DNA of 64,000 bases, from contig JALBYF010000021.1 in assembly GCA_023212725.1 (NCBI GenBank), positions 124,001-188,000 of the forward strand, written 5' to 3'. The translations under genes were made by a program, and so were the position numbers. The notes beneath the pieces were generated by a model. The model made no database searches. It was not told the DNA's origin and saw nothing but the letters and a program-made list of their open reading frames with translations. The DNA is from Tranzscheliella williamsii. Taxonomy: Eukaryota; Basidiomycota; Ustilaginomycetes; Ustilaginales; Ustilaginaceae. This document shows positions 18,389 through 28,339 of this stretch, in pieces. Position 1 is the first letter of the stretch. Every line of letters begins with the position of its first letter.

Positions 18389-19652
18389 TCACTCCCGCCA
18401 CCGGCCCACTTCGACTTCGCAGAGTGTCTCGAGCCAGTTCAGGCTGTCGCGGCCGCGCACATCCAGGAAGGGCAGCGCGATCCACGCCTCATATGCCTTC
18501 CTTCTCTCCGCGTCGGGGTCCGGCCTGTCGCCCTTGGGGCGCGGTTTTGCCACTCGCTTCGAGACAGACCGCGCCTCGGTCACCGGCTCGCCCGAGCGCA
18601 GCAGCGTCGGCACCAGCAGCTCGAGGTGCGAGGTCGACATGTGATACTGTGAAGTCAGCTGGGCCACCTTGTCCACTACCGTCCAGACGACAGAGGTAGT
18701 CAAGCCAGGTCCGTATGTCAGTAAGCGTATACAGCGCGATGATGCTACGCTAGGCCGCTGCAGCACGTACCAAATCGGTCCAGCGGCCAGGTGCCCCACA
18801 TGGGCTCTTTGAAAGCGAACTCGAGGCCCCTGCGCGCGGCCGCCTCTTCCAACAGCGAGCGTAGCGATTCTGATGCGGCGGTGAGCTTCGTTAACGACTT
18901 GGACTGTCGCCGCCACAAGACAAGGGGTGCCTGTCAGTCAAACCGTCTCGCTGTTCGCTGGATATGGGGTGGGGCGTGCTTACCAGGCGTTCGAGGACGA
19001 TGGCGAGGCCCTCTTCTGCGTCTTCGATCTGGAGGAGGGCGTCTGCGCTGCGCGTTTCGCGGAGGCCGCCGGGGCCGGTGATGGGGTGATGTGCTTGCGC
19101 GGGATCGAGAGCTGCGGCGCGTCTGCGATCGTTGCGGTGTGGTGCGGGGCGGGAGGCTGATGGGCGGGGTCTGGGGCGGGCGGCGGGGGGGGTGCCGAGC
19201 TGGCGGGCGGCGCGGAGGTCGGCCCAGCTGTCGACGGCGAGCTTGGCCCACTTGAGCCCGTCGAACGTCGCCAGCTCCTCCCAGCTCGTTGCGGCAGCAA
19301 TGAATGCCGCAAGCAGCGTGCGGGTCTGTCGGTGGTACGTCGTTTCCTGGTCGCGGCTCAGCAGCCCCGTTGCATCGTACACGCCCGTGGACGGCCCCGG
19401 CTGCGGCAAGACAGTCGCCATCCGCTGCGACACCGGTGACGCGCGCGAGGACAGCGACAGACTCCGAGAACCCCCTCCTCCCCCTCCCCCGCCCCCACCG
19501 CTCGCCTTCGAACCCTTCGGCGTCGAAGGCGCCTTCTTCGCTCCACCATCCGGCGACGCGTTCCCCTTGCCCAGCAGCGCCGCATTCTGGCTGTTCTTCC
19601 CGAACGGCGACAGCACCCCCGCCGCCGTCTTCGGCGTCGTTGGTGGTGCCAT
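18389..19652 (-). CDS. Uncharacterised protein with poly-Gly N-terminal region (362 aa)
   Basis: Three exons predicted, complement(18389..18675, 18771..18903, 18984..19652), joined in frame with GTAAGC and GTACGT donors. The junctions read VLERL|SKSLTKLTAASESL and PLDRF|VDKVAQLTSQYHMS. I do not recognise the family. The N-terminus is Ser/Pro/Gly-rich with a run of about ten glycines (near residues 50-62). The middle has an amphipathic segment, TYHRQTRTLLAAFIAAATSWEEL, and the last exon is helical with conserved-looking aromatics (AYEAWIALPFLDVRG). A possibly disordered Pro/Arg stretch lies around residues 150-180. The third-exon acceptor (GGTAG) is the least certain join. It is convergent with GNA1 and divergent from the next gene. 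Confidence 0.6.
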
Positions 19653-19984
19653 GCCCTGCTGCTCCTTGCTCGGCCACCTCTTGCACAGGCACTAGGAAGA
19701 GCTGATCCAGCTTTGTCAGTCGAGGGTTGTGAAGGAAACGTGAAATGTCGAAGTTTGGCATAAGATCAAGGGGAAAGTGGATCTAACACGGATCGACTCT
19801 CACTGTACCCGATCTAACAGCTGCCACCTTTTTGAAGTTTAACATCCTGCGCCTGACGCAAGGTTGAAAGCGACGTTGCCGGAAACCGGCACGGCAAGAG
19901 CCTTCCTGCTCACCATCTCCTTCTCCCTTGACAGACCGTCTAGGAGTTACCTGTCTCGAACATCTGGATGCGCAATACAGCAGC
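19653..19984. other. Divergent promoter spacer
   Basis: About 330 bp between two divergent start codons. No coding or RNA feature seen. Confidence 0.4.
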
Positions 19985-22621
19985 ATGTCGACCCTAACTG
20001 GCACTTCTTCGGCGCCCTCGCCAGCCGCTGGCGACAAAGAGCCCATATTTACCGATCCCAGCAACGATGCCACCTACCAATCCTTGAAGCGTCTGCTTTC
20101 TGCGCCCTCCAGCAGCACACAGCACCTCTCGCTTCTTTCGGAGAAGGTCCTGTATGGATCGATCACGTACTACCTCAGCAAGCTTGAGCTAGAGCCTTTG
20201 AGCGAGTTTGCTGGTGTCTTGAGCTCCAGCGGATGCTTATGGGCGCCGCCGGCGCCCAACCTCTCCCCGCCCTCTTCGTCGCCCGCACTCGCTGCAGACC
20301 GAGAGGTCGTGGCCTCACACGGCCAGCAGTCGAAGATCGACTGGAACGCCGATCCGGAGAGCAGTGCGGCAGCTACCATTCCTCGCAGCTCTAAGCACGA
20401 CAATCCGGCTTCAGCAGATGTGGAGAAAACAAACTCCTTGTCCACGTTCCTGATCGCACGCTCCACCAAGGTCTCCCGAGCCGTGGCAAGCGCCGTCACC
20501 AAGCGTATTGAGCTGATCGTTGAATCACGCAGGCAGTCGACCGGGTGGCGCTCTCGCAGAGATGTTTCGCACTTTATCGCAGCCATCCTTGCCGGCATGG
20601 ATGCGGCCGAGCAAGGTGGCCTTCCGGAGTCGTACCAAACCGCAAAGGGGCTGCCCGTTCCCCGCTTTGCCGTGCTGAGTGGGCTGCTCAACGGATTCTA
20701 TGTCCTCAAGGGCCAGCGCAGGCAACACAGGGACATGTCGATTCTCGAAGAGCTCGCCGCGCTGCGGGCGAATCCTGCATTAGGGCTCAGCATCCGCAGG
20801 CACGTCAGCAACGTCGAGGACGAATGGATCGTCACGCTTGCCGAGATCCTCGATGCTCTGCAAGGTTCCCCGCCGCAGGGGGACGCATCTTCGCCGCCGG
20901 ACATAGCGCCCGCGGGCGAGGCGGTGGACGAGTGGGAGGAGGAATTCCGCAAGAAGTCCGCCGAACTTACTGCCTCGGCGACCATTACATCGCTCGGCTC
21001 GCGGGACACCCAGCGCGCCGCTGCGCGAGAGATCAGGGACGTGCCTCTCTACCTGGCCGCCCAGCTTGCCCCGCTGGTGCCGGACCGCAAGATTCAGGCC
21101 TTGAATCCCGTCCAGCTAGCGGCCGCGACCAGCGACGCCCTCCTCTCGCTGTTCGAGGGCCCCACCCAGACCTCGTTCCTCGCCGACCTCAACCAAGATC
21201 TGGTCACCGATGACAAAGGCAGAGTCGGCCTCAAGCCAGACGGAGCCACCGTCCGAGCATTGCGGTCCGCCTCCACCTCTACGCTATTCCCGCTGCTCGG
21301 TCCGCTCTCCAAACTGCTCTCGAGGGCGCTTGCGAAGGCGGTCAAAGCACGCACGCCGGAGCAGCTCTCCTCTTTCCTGCTCGGGACTGCTGGCGGTGGG
21401 CTGGACTCGGCAGAACCGTCGTTCCCCGTGCTGGTGCGGATGCTGCGGCTTGCCTCGCAGCTCGAGTCCGCATGGCTCGGCTCGTCGCTTGCTGGACTCG
21501 AAGACGACCGCATCGCCGAGGCGTCCAAGGACGACACAGCCCAGATCTGGACCATGTTCAAGACGACGCTGTTCAGCTTCACCATGGTCTTTGACGCGAT
21601 GCTCGATGCCTTGGTCGCCATGTGCCCGAGTCCGACGTTGACCATCCTGCCTCCGGAGTCCGGCGAGCCAGCGGCGTCTGCCGCGCTAGCGTCGTACGAC
21701 CGCAAGTGGCCGCTGGCGTCGACCTCGAATCTGCCCCCCCCGTATCTGCTGATTCTGCAGACGATCCTGGCGACGTTCGCGCACCTCTACTGGATCACCA
21801 GCACGTTTGGCTCGGACGGCTTTGACGTCTACCGCAAGGTGTTCTACTCGGCGCTCGATGTGGTCGGCAGGGACGGCGAGGCGTGCGTGCAGCTGTTGGA
21901 GCTGATCCGGCCCGAGCTGGCGGACGCGCCGGTGGGCGCGGATGCGGGCGGCCTCGAGACAAACGGGGCAAAGCGGAGCAGGACAACGTATTTCCTCAAT
22001 GTGGCCGAGCAGTTGGTGGGAGCAGTGCCGGACGCGGTGGTGGAGGGGCTGGTGGTGGCTGTGTGTCGGCCGTATCTGGAGGATACGCGGTTCCAGGAGA
22101 CGTTTGAGGCGGCGCACTCGGTGGTGCTGGCGCTGTACGCCGCCAAGAAGCGGTGCACGCTGCAGCTGGCGCCCTTCTATGTGCGGCTCGTGCTCGCCTC
22201 GTTCCCCGCCCGCCTCGCCGCACAGCAGCTCGAGTTCGCCCTCACCACCGTCGTCGCCTCCCTCAGCGAGCAGGACGATGCCGCCGCCTGGTGGGTCGTC
22301 GACACGCTCGCTTGCGAGATCGATGCCGAGCGCGCAGCCCCCTCACCCGCCGCCCCGCTCGAGACAAAACCCCCCACCGACCGCCTCCTCTCCCTCCAGC
22401 TCTGTCTGATCGCCTGCATCCCCAGCATCAACCTCGTCCTCCTCCGCTCCGCACTCCTCAAGGTCGCCACCTACATCGACGAGCATTCCGGCAGCGACAA
22501 CGACGCGCACCGCATCCAGCTCTGCGAAAAGGCCTTCGACGCCATCCAGGCCCTCAACGCCGCCACCCGCGAGGAGGGCCTCCGCTGGTGGCTCGACAAC
22601 CGCGCCCGCTTTGGCGTGTAG
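19985..22621 (+). CDS. Large alpha-helical protein, possibly peroxin Pex8
   Basis: Single exon of 878 residues from the ATG at 19985; an in-frame TTG at 19928 is not used. It is almost entirely predicted helix with no transmembrane segment I can name. Tentative similarity to fungal Pex8 comes from the N-terminal layout (YQSLKRLLSAPSSS, then a leucine-rich stretch ending VLSSSGCLW), a middle segment with VPRFAVLSGLLNGF, and the C-terminal REEGLRWWLDNRARFGV with a Trp-Trp pair. Pex8 is a luminal peroxisomal protein linking docking and RING complexes. The protein does not end in a PTS1. An alternative is another fungal solenoid such as a Mediator tail subunit. The sense strand flips from G-rich to C-rich near 22190. 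Confidence 0.75.
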   Translation: MSTLTGTSSAPSPAAGDKEPIFTDPSNDATYQSLKRLLSAPSSSTQHLSLLSEKVLYGSITYYLSKLELEPLSEFAGVLSSSGCLWAPPAPNLSPPSSSPALAADREVVASHGQQSKIDWNADPESSAAATIPRSSKHDNPASADVEKTNSLSTFLIARSTKVSRAVASAVTKRIELIVESRRQSTGWRSRRDVSHFIAAILAGMDAAEQGGLPESYQTAKGLPVPRFAVLSGLLNGFYVLKGQRRQHRDMSILEELAALRANPALGLSIRRHVSNVEDEWIVTLAEILDALQGSPPQGDASSPPDIAPAGEAVDEWEEEFRKKSAELTASATITSLGSRDTQRAAAREIRDVPLYLAAQLAPLVPDRKIQALNPVQLAAATSDALLSLFEGPTQTSFLADLNQDLVTDDKGRVGLKPDGATVRALRSASTSTLFPLLGPLSKLLSRALAKAVKARTPEQLSSFLLGTAGGGLDSAEPSFPVLVRMLRLASQLESAWLGSSLAGLEDDRIAEASKDDTAQIWTMFKTTLFSFTMVFDAMLDALVAMCPSPTLTILPPESGEPAASAALASYDRKWPLASTSNLPPPYLLILQTILATFAHLYWITSTFGSDGFDVYRKVFYSALDVVGRDGEACVQLLELIRPELADAPVGADAGGLETNGAKRSRTTYFLNVAEQLVGAVPDAVVEGLVVAVCRPYLEDTRFQETFEAAHSVVLALYAAKKRCTLQLAPFYVRLVLASFPARLAAQQLEFALTTVVASLSEQDDAAAWWVVDTLACEIDAERAAPSPAAPLETKPPTDRLLSLQLCLIACIPSINLVLLRSALLKVATYIDEHSGSDNDAHRIQLCEKAFDAIQALNAATREEGLRWWLDNRARFGV

Positions 22622-22809
22622 CCCCAACGCCCCACCGACCCTTGTATGCGTGTTTACATAAACCCTGCTTATACAGTCGCACGGCACGTGCTTGGCAAGG
22701 ATTGTTCGAGTCTGATTCCCGGTAGTCAGGCAGTGTGGTGCGAGCGAGTCAGTGGAAAAGGAGGGCGCGGCAAGGTCCGTAAGCGAGAAAAGAAAGGGTG
22801 AGCGGAGTG

Positions 22810-23973
22810 TCACTTGATGTTGCCGAGGCGCTGGGTGCCGGCAAAGATCTTGGTGTCGAGGGTGGTGGCCTTGTCGCCGATGCGCTGCAGGCGGCTGTTC
22901 TGGGAATCGACTTCCTGGCCCATGGACTTGCCGAGCTGGTTGAGGCGGGAGCTGAGCGAGCCGATCTCGTCGAGGTTCTGGTCGAGCTCGTCCTCGAGTT
23001 CGTCGTCGGACTCGGTGGCCTCGAACTGGTAGCGTGCGCGCTGGGCGACCTTGTTCTTCAGGGCGTTTTCCGACTTTTTGGCGGTGCCGAAGCGGTCCTG
23101 GCCGAAGCGGCCTATGCTGGCCTTGCCGGTGCCGGGGCCGTTCATGCTGGCGTCGAGGCGCTGCTGCGCCTTGGTGACGTCGGCGCGGACGGCCTCGCGC
23201 TCCTCGCGCTCTTCGATGTGGCGTGCGACGATGCGGGCCTCTTCGGCGTCGCGCTTGCCCTTCTTGTTGAACTGGACGTTGGGGCGGAAGATGGAGCGGT
23301 TGAGGGCGACGATTTCCTTGGCGTTGTCCTCGGCGCGCGAGGCGTGAGCCTTGGCGAGGTCGAGGGAGCGCTCTGTGTTGCCGATCTTCTCCGACTGGTC
23401 CGACAGCTTGAACATGGTGTTGGAGGCGGTTTCCTCGGCCTCGCGAGCGATGCGTAGTGCATTGCGTGTCGAGGCGAGCGACTCCTGCTTGGTGAAGCGC
23501 ATCTGCTGCTTGACTGCCTCGACCTCGTCGTCCTCCTCGGTGCGCTCTTCTGCGAGCTGTTCGCTCCCGTCGTAGCCGTGCGCTCCCGCGCCCGCACCCC
23601 GCCCGTACTCCGCCTCCAGGTCGTCGTCCACGCCACTCCGCGCGGCGTCCCCTCGCCCCGCAGCCGCGCCCCCGCCCGCATACCGGTCGTACCCACCCCC
23701 GAAGCCCGCCCCCGGCGCCCGCGCGCCCGCAGACCAACCACCCCCCCCGCCATACCCCGCATCATACCCGGCCGGCCCCCCTCGCCCATCATACCCCGCG
23801 CCACCACCCCCACCTTGGCTGTACCCCCGCCCCCCATACCCACCCGGCGCCGGCCCACCTCCTCCATACCCAGCCCCAGTCCCGGGCGCTCCATACCCCG
23901 CCCCGGATCCACCCGCAGGCGGCCCAGCCTCGACAGGCGGAATCTTGCTGCTCTTCTTGCCAAACAGGCCCAT
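22810..23973 (-). CDS. SEC9: Exocytic t-SNARE Sec9 (SNAP-25 type, Qb+Qc)
   Basis: Intronless, 387 residues from the ATG at 23973 (MGLFGKKSSKIPPVEAG). The N-terminal ~115 residues are a Gly/Tyr-rich repeat region (GYGG, GAGY). The Qb SNARE motif follows (EVEAVKQQMRFTKQESLAST to LDLAKAH, zero-layer Gln in KLSDQSEKI). After a linker, the Qc SNARE motif lies at the C-terminus (DELDQNLDEIGSLSSRLNQL to TTLDTKIFAG, zero-layer Gln in GQEVDSQNSRL). No palmitoylation Cys cluster is present, as in fungal Sec9. It pairs with Sso-type syntaxin and Snc synaptobrevin at the plasma membrane. The sense strand is G-rich over the repeats, then C-rich to the stop. Confidence 0.92.
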   Translation of the reverse strand: MGLFGKKSSKIPPVEAGPPAGGSGAGYGAPGTGAGYGGGGPAPGGYGGRGYSQGGGGGAGYDGRGGPAGYDAGYGGGGGWSAGARAPGAGFGGGYDRYAGGGAAAGRGDAARSGVDDDLEAEYGRGAGAGAHGYDGSEQLAEERTEEDDEVEAVKQQMRFTKQESLASTRNALRIAREAEETASNTMFKLSDQSEKIGNTERSLDLAKAHASRAEDNAKEIVALNRSIFRPNVQFNKKGKRDAEEARIVARHIEEREEREAVRADVTKAQQRLDASMNGPGTGKASIGRFGQDRFGTAKKSENALKNKVAQRARYQFEATESDDELEDELDQNLDEIGSLSSRLNQLGKSMGQEVDSQNSRLQRIGDKATTLDTKIFAGTQRLGNIK

Positions 23974-24599
23974 GTCGTCGATCGTTCCAACCGCAGCAGG
24001 TTCGATGTGGTCGTGCACGGCGAACCCTGCACCGCCTGCGCAGCCGCTAAGAGACTCACAGTCCAAAGTGTCAAGTGTTGCACTTTCCCCTTACACCGCA
24101 CAGCCTTGGCAATACGAATTTCTATTCGGCATCGGTGCACCGTGCAAGTCGCGCTGTAATCAGCAATTCAAAACTGCCCTGCTCTCGCCCTTACCACAAC
24201 CGCCACGCCACGTATCACAGACTCGGACGGGTAAGGCGGTAAGAAGGGTTCGTGCTGGCATCGTGATGGCAGTTAGTTAGTCGACAGTGGCGGAAGGCGG
24301 AGCGAGCGTGGTGACACCATGGAAACCCGGGTATCTCGGTGCGACGACGGAACGATGCGAGGTACGAGCAGTGCGCACGACCAAGGAGAGGCAACAAAGA
24401 CAGGGGCCGAGAAATCGAACAAAAGGAGCGTGTATGAGGCATGGCGGTGAGGGAGCAAAGCTGTAAGAGGTGGCCCGGCTCGTCAACTACTCGTGGGAGG
24501 GACTGGCACGGTGGGGACCCTATCCATAATGACAGGTGCAGGCTGAGAGCGGGGTTTTGTTCGGCAAAAGTGGCTGGAGGCAGACTGACTGGAGGCAGA
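23974..24599. other. Spacer, SEC9 upstream / BYR4 downstream
   Basis: About 625 bp between two genes transcribed in the same (minus) direction: the BYR4 3' region at the left of BYR4's stop and the SEC9 promoter. Open frames here are short and unsupported. Confidence 0.45.
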
Positions 24600-27485
24600 C
24601 TAGTTGGAGGGGTTGACCACGATGCTCTTGGCGATCTTTTCGAGGTGGTAGAGATGCGGTCGGGGTCGGTCGATTTCCTTCATCGTGAGGCTGCGGTCCG
24701 AAGCACTCGACGTGGCGCGAGAACGGGCGCTTGGCGCTGGTCCTGGCCGGAAGAAGCCCCTGACTTCGGCCTTGTGCCTCTGTTCCGCTGCGATACAGGC
24801 GTCCCAAAGCTCCCGGTCGATGCCCACCCCTTCTGGATACTCGCCCTTCAGGGCGGCTCGGCGGATCTTCTGGTCTGTCATGCTCGCCTCGGAATGCTCC
24901 CAGCTGTCTGTCGACCCGGCTCCCGTCTCTGACGGCTCTGAAAGCCGGGTCCATGGGTCGAACACCTTGTTGAAGGCTTCAGCCGACTTGATTCGTCGAG
25001 CACGGATGGTGTGGTCGCCATCCACTCGAGCAAGGATCGCGTGGTCTGCCTCGCCAATGCCCTCGTCCAGCTGGGCGAATATGTCTTCTTCCTCTGCACC
25101 GGACTTGTGGATCCACCGCATCTGGATCGGGTCAAATAGCATGTCTCCGACCACACGGACCCCCGAGCTGATGTTCTGCAACAGCATGTTGCTTTCTTGC
25201 GAGATCGGAGAGGTATAGCCAGGCAGATTCGCCAGCGTCGAAGACGTCGAGCTTCCCGTCAGCTGGGAAATCAACGCCGGCCGGGTACTGCTCTGGATGA
25301 CCTGGTCAAACTCTCGCAGAACGCCCTCGTTGCCCTCCCATCGAAGGGCGTGCGGGTTCCAGCGCATCCCCTTCACCATCTTCTGCGTCGCCGCTGCGGT
25401 CCCCAGCGAGCGAATCAAAGCCGGTTTGTTCTGAGACCGTTTCTTGCCGCCACGACGCGGATGATTGCCGGTAGACGAGCTATTGGATCCGCTCCGACTA
25501 GGACGCTCGGGACGACCTTGCGACTGTAAAGTCAAGATGGCACTACTGTTGGGCAGATCGTCAATCCCATCCAGCTCCCCGCCACTGCCATACAAAGTCG
25601 TACGCTTGAGAACATGGGCAACACTTGGAGAGAAGCCCGCGTGGTTCTGCTGTGAAAATTCCGCTCGGGCCTTCGATCCGGTCACTACAGAGATACGCGA
25701 CGCCGGCTGATAGGCGCGCGGGCCCATCAGTACAGGTGTGCTGGGACGAGCAGGTGCAGCCATATCCCTAGCATGGCGAGCCTGCTGTTCAGCTACCGTT
25801 TCGGCCACACGTGCTCGGGAAGCGGCGGTGGAAGCTGTCAGGCGAGAGCTGGCACGCCTAGATCTAAAGCTGGCACCACTGCTGCCGCTGTGCGTGGAAG
25901 TAGGAGGCGACGACTTCAGCGAAGGAAGAGAGCGCTTCCGGGTGAGCTGACTGCCATGACCTTGCGATCGGGCAACTGTCTCGGTATTGGTGGTGGCAAC
26001 CTTGCCTGCTTGCAGATCGCTAGCTGATCTTTTGAATCGAAGCCGACTCCGGGTTCGGCTCGGAAGATCAGAGCCCAGGCTGGCACGGTGAGCGATGCGT
26101 GAATCAGGTGAGACTATATCATTCGAAATGCCGGACCTCGAAATGTCCGAAGGGCGGATAAGACGCAGTGACGAACTCGGTGCGCCGACAGGCACTGCAG
26201 TGTTTGTTGGCGAGTACGGAAACTGCCGAGTAGAAGAGTGCATTCCCGCAAGATGCGAGACAAGGCTGTTTGCTGGTAGCGACGATTGTCGATTTGCGAG
26301 CGGGTACGATCTATTGCGGCCGCGCCCAGAAAGCTTGGTCGAGATACGACTTGGCGAAAGATCTAGGTCATCGGTGATGATGAGTCCCCCTGCCAGATCT
26401 GCTTCCCCATCTGCATGCTGTGTCCGCTTGGCCGAGTCAGCATGCTGGGATCCGGCTCTCTTCAGGTCGAGCATGGCCTCTAGCTTCTCCTGGAGACGAG
26501 CTGGTGGCCCTTCACGTCGAGTTTCGCTAGCTTCGAAAACACTCCCGTGAAGGTCAAGACCTTCTAGAGCATCTTCATGCTCATCATCGGCGTCGCTCTC
26601 ACCAGAGAGATCTTTGCTGAAGGGCGTATCTATCGACCTCGTTGGCGCAACGCTGGATTCGGCTCCTTGATCAGAGGGGTTGCTGGCGCTTGGGAAGGAA
26701 ATGTCGTCTCCCCAAGGATCTTTGCCGGCCTGATCAAGCGAAACCTGCGACCGAGCTCTCGAGAGTGAGGGGCAGAGGCTGAGGGTTTGCATATGAGGAG
26801 CAAGCTCGAAATCCATCTCGAGCGACTCCTCGCTTTCAAAGTGGGAATCATAGTCTGAACGAAGGCTACCGTCGCCATGGGCTGATGCACCAGAGACAGA
26901 TGATGACGCTTTCTGGCTGTCGCCTTTGCTGGATGGACTGTCAGGATCGGTGAGGTCGGTGGAGAGTCCAAGCAGACTCCTGTAGCTAGTGCTGGCGGAC
27001 GTGCTCATGCTGGCGGAGCAGAGATGGAGGTCTTGCTCATCGCTCTCAACATCCGGATTGCCAAAGTCGGAGAGCTGGTCGAGCGACGTGCCCTGGAAGC
27101 CTACCTGTGCGGCGGTATCAGCCTTAAGCGTCTTACCAGCATCAAGCAGCTGTTTGAGGACTGAGCCCGCCGCGTTGGAAAGCTTGATGGTATCTGCCTG
27201 CTCATCTGACCCCACCTCGGCAGGATCCATGTCAAGAGAAGGGTCGTCCCAAGGCAGATCGTCATGTCCATTTATCGCAAAAGGGCTGTGATGCGGCTCG
27301 ATCTCGGATGGATGGTCGATGTCGTCCTCTTCCGGCTCGCCTTCGGATGGTGGTGGGCTGAGTGCAGACCCAACGACGGTGTGCAGCTTGGCTCGTGCCA
27401 AACATATCTCCTGATTGTCAAAGTCGAAGTCGGTGTCCGCCCACTCCTCTACCTTGGAAGCGGCGGACGGCAGAGAAGCGGACAT
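24600..27485 (-). CDS. BYR4: Byr4/Bfa1, two-component GAP subunit of the septation/mitotic exit network
   Basis: Intronless, 961 residues from the ATG at 27485. The N-terminus WADTDFDFDNQEICL and an acidic Ser-rich region resemble Byr4/Bfa1. The conserved C-terminal repeats are visible: KGMRWNPHALRWEGNEGVLREFD and later VVGDMLFDPIQMRWIHKSG, the paired W-P-x-x-x-R-W motifs of the family, then DPWTRLSEP and a final basic tail. Byr4/Bfa1 binds Cdc16/Bub2 at the spindle pole body; together they inactivate the Spg1/Tem1 GTPase and delay septation or mitotic exit. The middle is Ser/Arg-rich and likely phosphorylated. A longer in-frame start at 27515 exists; the downstream ATG fits the conserved N-terminus better. 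Confidence 0.85.
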   Translation of the reverse strand: MSASLPSAASKVEEWADTDFDFDNQEICLARAKLHTVVGSALSPPPSEGEPEEDDIDHPSEIEPHHSPFAINGHDDLPWDDPSLDMDPAEVGSDEQADTIKLSNAAGSVLKQLLDAGKTLKADTAAQVGFQGTSLDQLSDFGNPDVESDEQDLHLCSASMSTSASTSYRSLLGLSTDLTDPDSPSSKGDSQKASSSVSGASAHGDGSLRSDYDSHFESEESLEMDFELAPHMQTLSLCPSLSRARSQVSLDQAGKDPWGDDISFPSASNPSDQGAESSVAPTRSIDTPFSKDLSGESDADDEHEDALEGLDLHGSVFEASETRREGPPARLQEKLEAMLDLKRAGSQHADSAKRTQHADGEADLAGGLIITDDLDLSPSRISTKLSGRGRNRSYPLANRQSSLPANSLVSHLAGMHSSTRQFPYSPTNTAVPVGAPSSSLRLIRPSDISRSGISNDIVSPDSRIAHRASLGSDLPSRTRSRLRFKRSASDLQAGKVATTNTETVARSQGHGSQLTRKRSLPSLKSSPPTSTHSGSSGASFRSRRASSRLTASTAASRARVAETVAEQQARHARDMAAPARPSTPVLMGPRAYQPASRISVVTGSKARAEFSQQNHAGFSPSVAHVLKRTTLYGSGGELDGIDDLPNSSAILTLQSQGRPERPSRSGSNSSSTGNHPRRGGKKRSQNKPALIRSLGTAAATQKMVKGMRWNPHALRWEGNEGVLREFDQVIQSSTRPALISQLTGSSTSSTLANLPGYTSPISQESNMLLQNISSGVRVVGDMLFDPIQMRWIHKSGAEEEDIFAQLDEGIGEADHAILARVDGDHTIRARRIKSAEAFNKVFDPWTRLSEPSETGAGSTDSWEHSEASMTDQKIRRAALKGEYPEGVGIDRELWDACIAAEQRHKAEVRGFFRPGPAPSARSRATSSASDRSLTMKEIDRPRPHLYHLEKIAKSIVVNPSN

Positions 27486-28339
27486 AATGGCGATGATACG
27501 GGAGCTGCAAAACACGACCTGCCAAGGAGGGTTAAGCTATCATGATTCTAGCCAGACGAGGCAGCGTCACAGCTACCACGCCCAGAGCGAAAGAATGAAA
27601 AGAATGGCTCGACGAGAAAGCTGCAAACCGGGTCACGAGCGAAGATATAGACTGGATGGCGTACTGTAGGAGGGCGAAGATGTCTCCGCAAGCGGGGTGG
27701 TGGTGCTTAAAGATGCCGCTTGGGCTGATCAGCTTAACGCTTCCTCTCTTCAGCTTTCCCTGCAGACAGACGCGCGGGGCTTTGTCTCTCCCAACGCTAC
27801 AGTCAAACGTAAGCTGGAATCCAAGGAAAAGAGACTCACTACACTCACTCGCGCTTTATCCTACTGGGATGAGAAACAAACACGTCCAACTCTGAATTGC
27901 CCAGTTTCCAATCACAGTACCTAGGTACTTAGTACTCACAGCTAGTCACATGAGTTAGATTTACGCGGACCGGACACAGAGAGACCAACACAAGAACTGA
28001 CGCTCACATTCACCTAAGCACCGACCAAAGCAGACGCAAGCGCAGACGCAGACGCCTGCACGGCAGAAGAAGCAGGAGACCAAGCAGGAGCAGCCGAAAG
28101 CAGCACTGCCTCTTTGGAATATCGGCTCTCTTCACACCGCCTCGAAGAGATCGGACAGTGGATTCGGCCCCGCCGACTGCGACAGCCTGCCGTGACTCTG
28201 TCGTTATAATAGCGGAGAGGGGACAGTGACAGCCGGAGGGGCCGAAGGTCGAGGATCGATAACTTAGCTAGTTTCGGGTCGTTGCGACTTTGTTGTAGTC
28301 CACCTGTCCGCGGCTGGTGCTGCTGATGGCACGATAACG
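27486..28339. other. Divergent promoter region, BYR4 / ARMH3
   Basis: About 850 bp with no supported gene. It contains GCAGAC/AGCAGGAG-type imperfect repeats (28030-28095) and a TCACATTCACC element at 28004-28014. Confidence 0.45.

Noticed and set aside
19928..19984. N-terminal extension of the 878-residue gene
   Set aside because: The extension begins with TTG; the first ATG in frame is at 19985 and is preferred. The same reasoning was applied to upstream TTG-led extensions at 8816, 54261, 57900 and 569.
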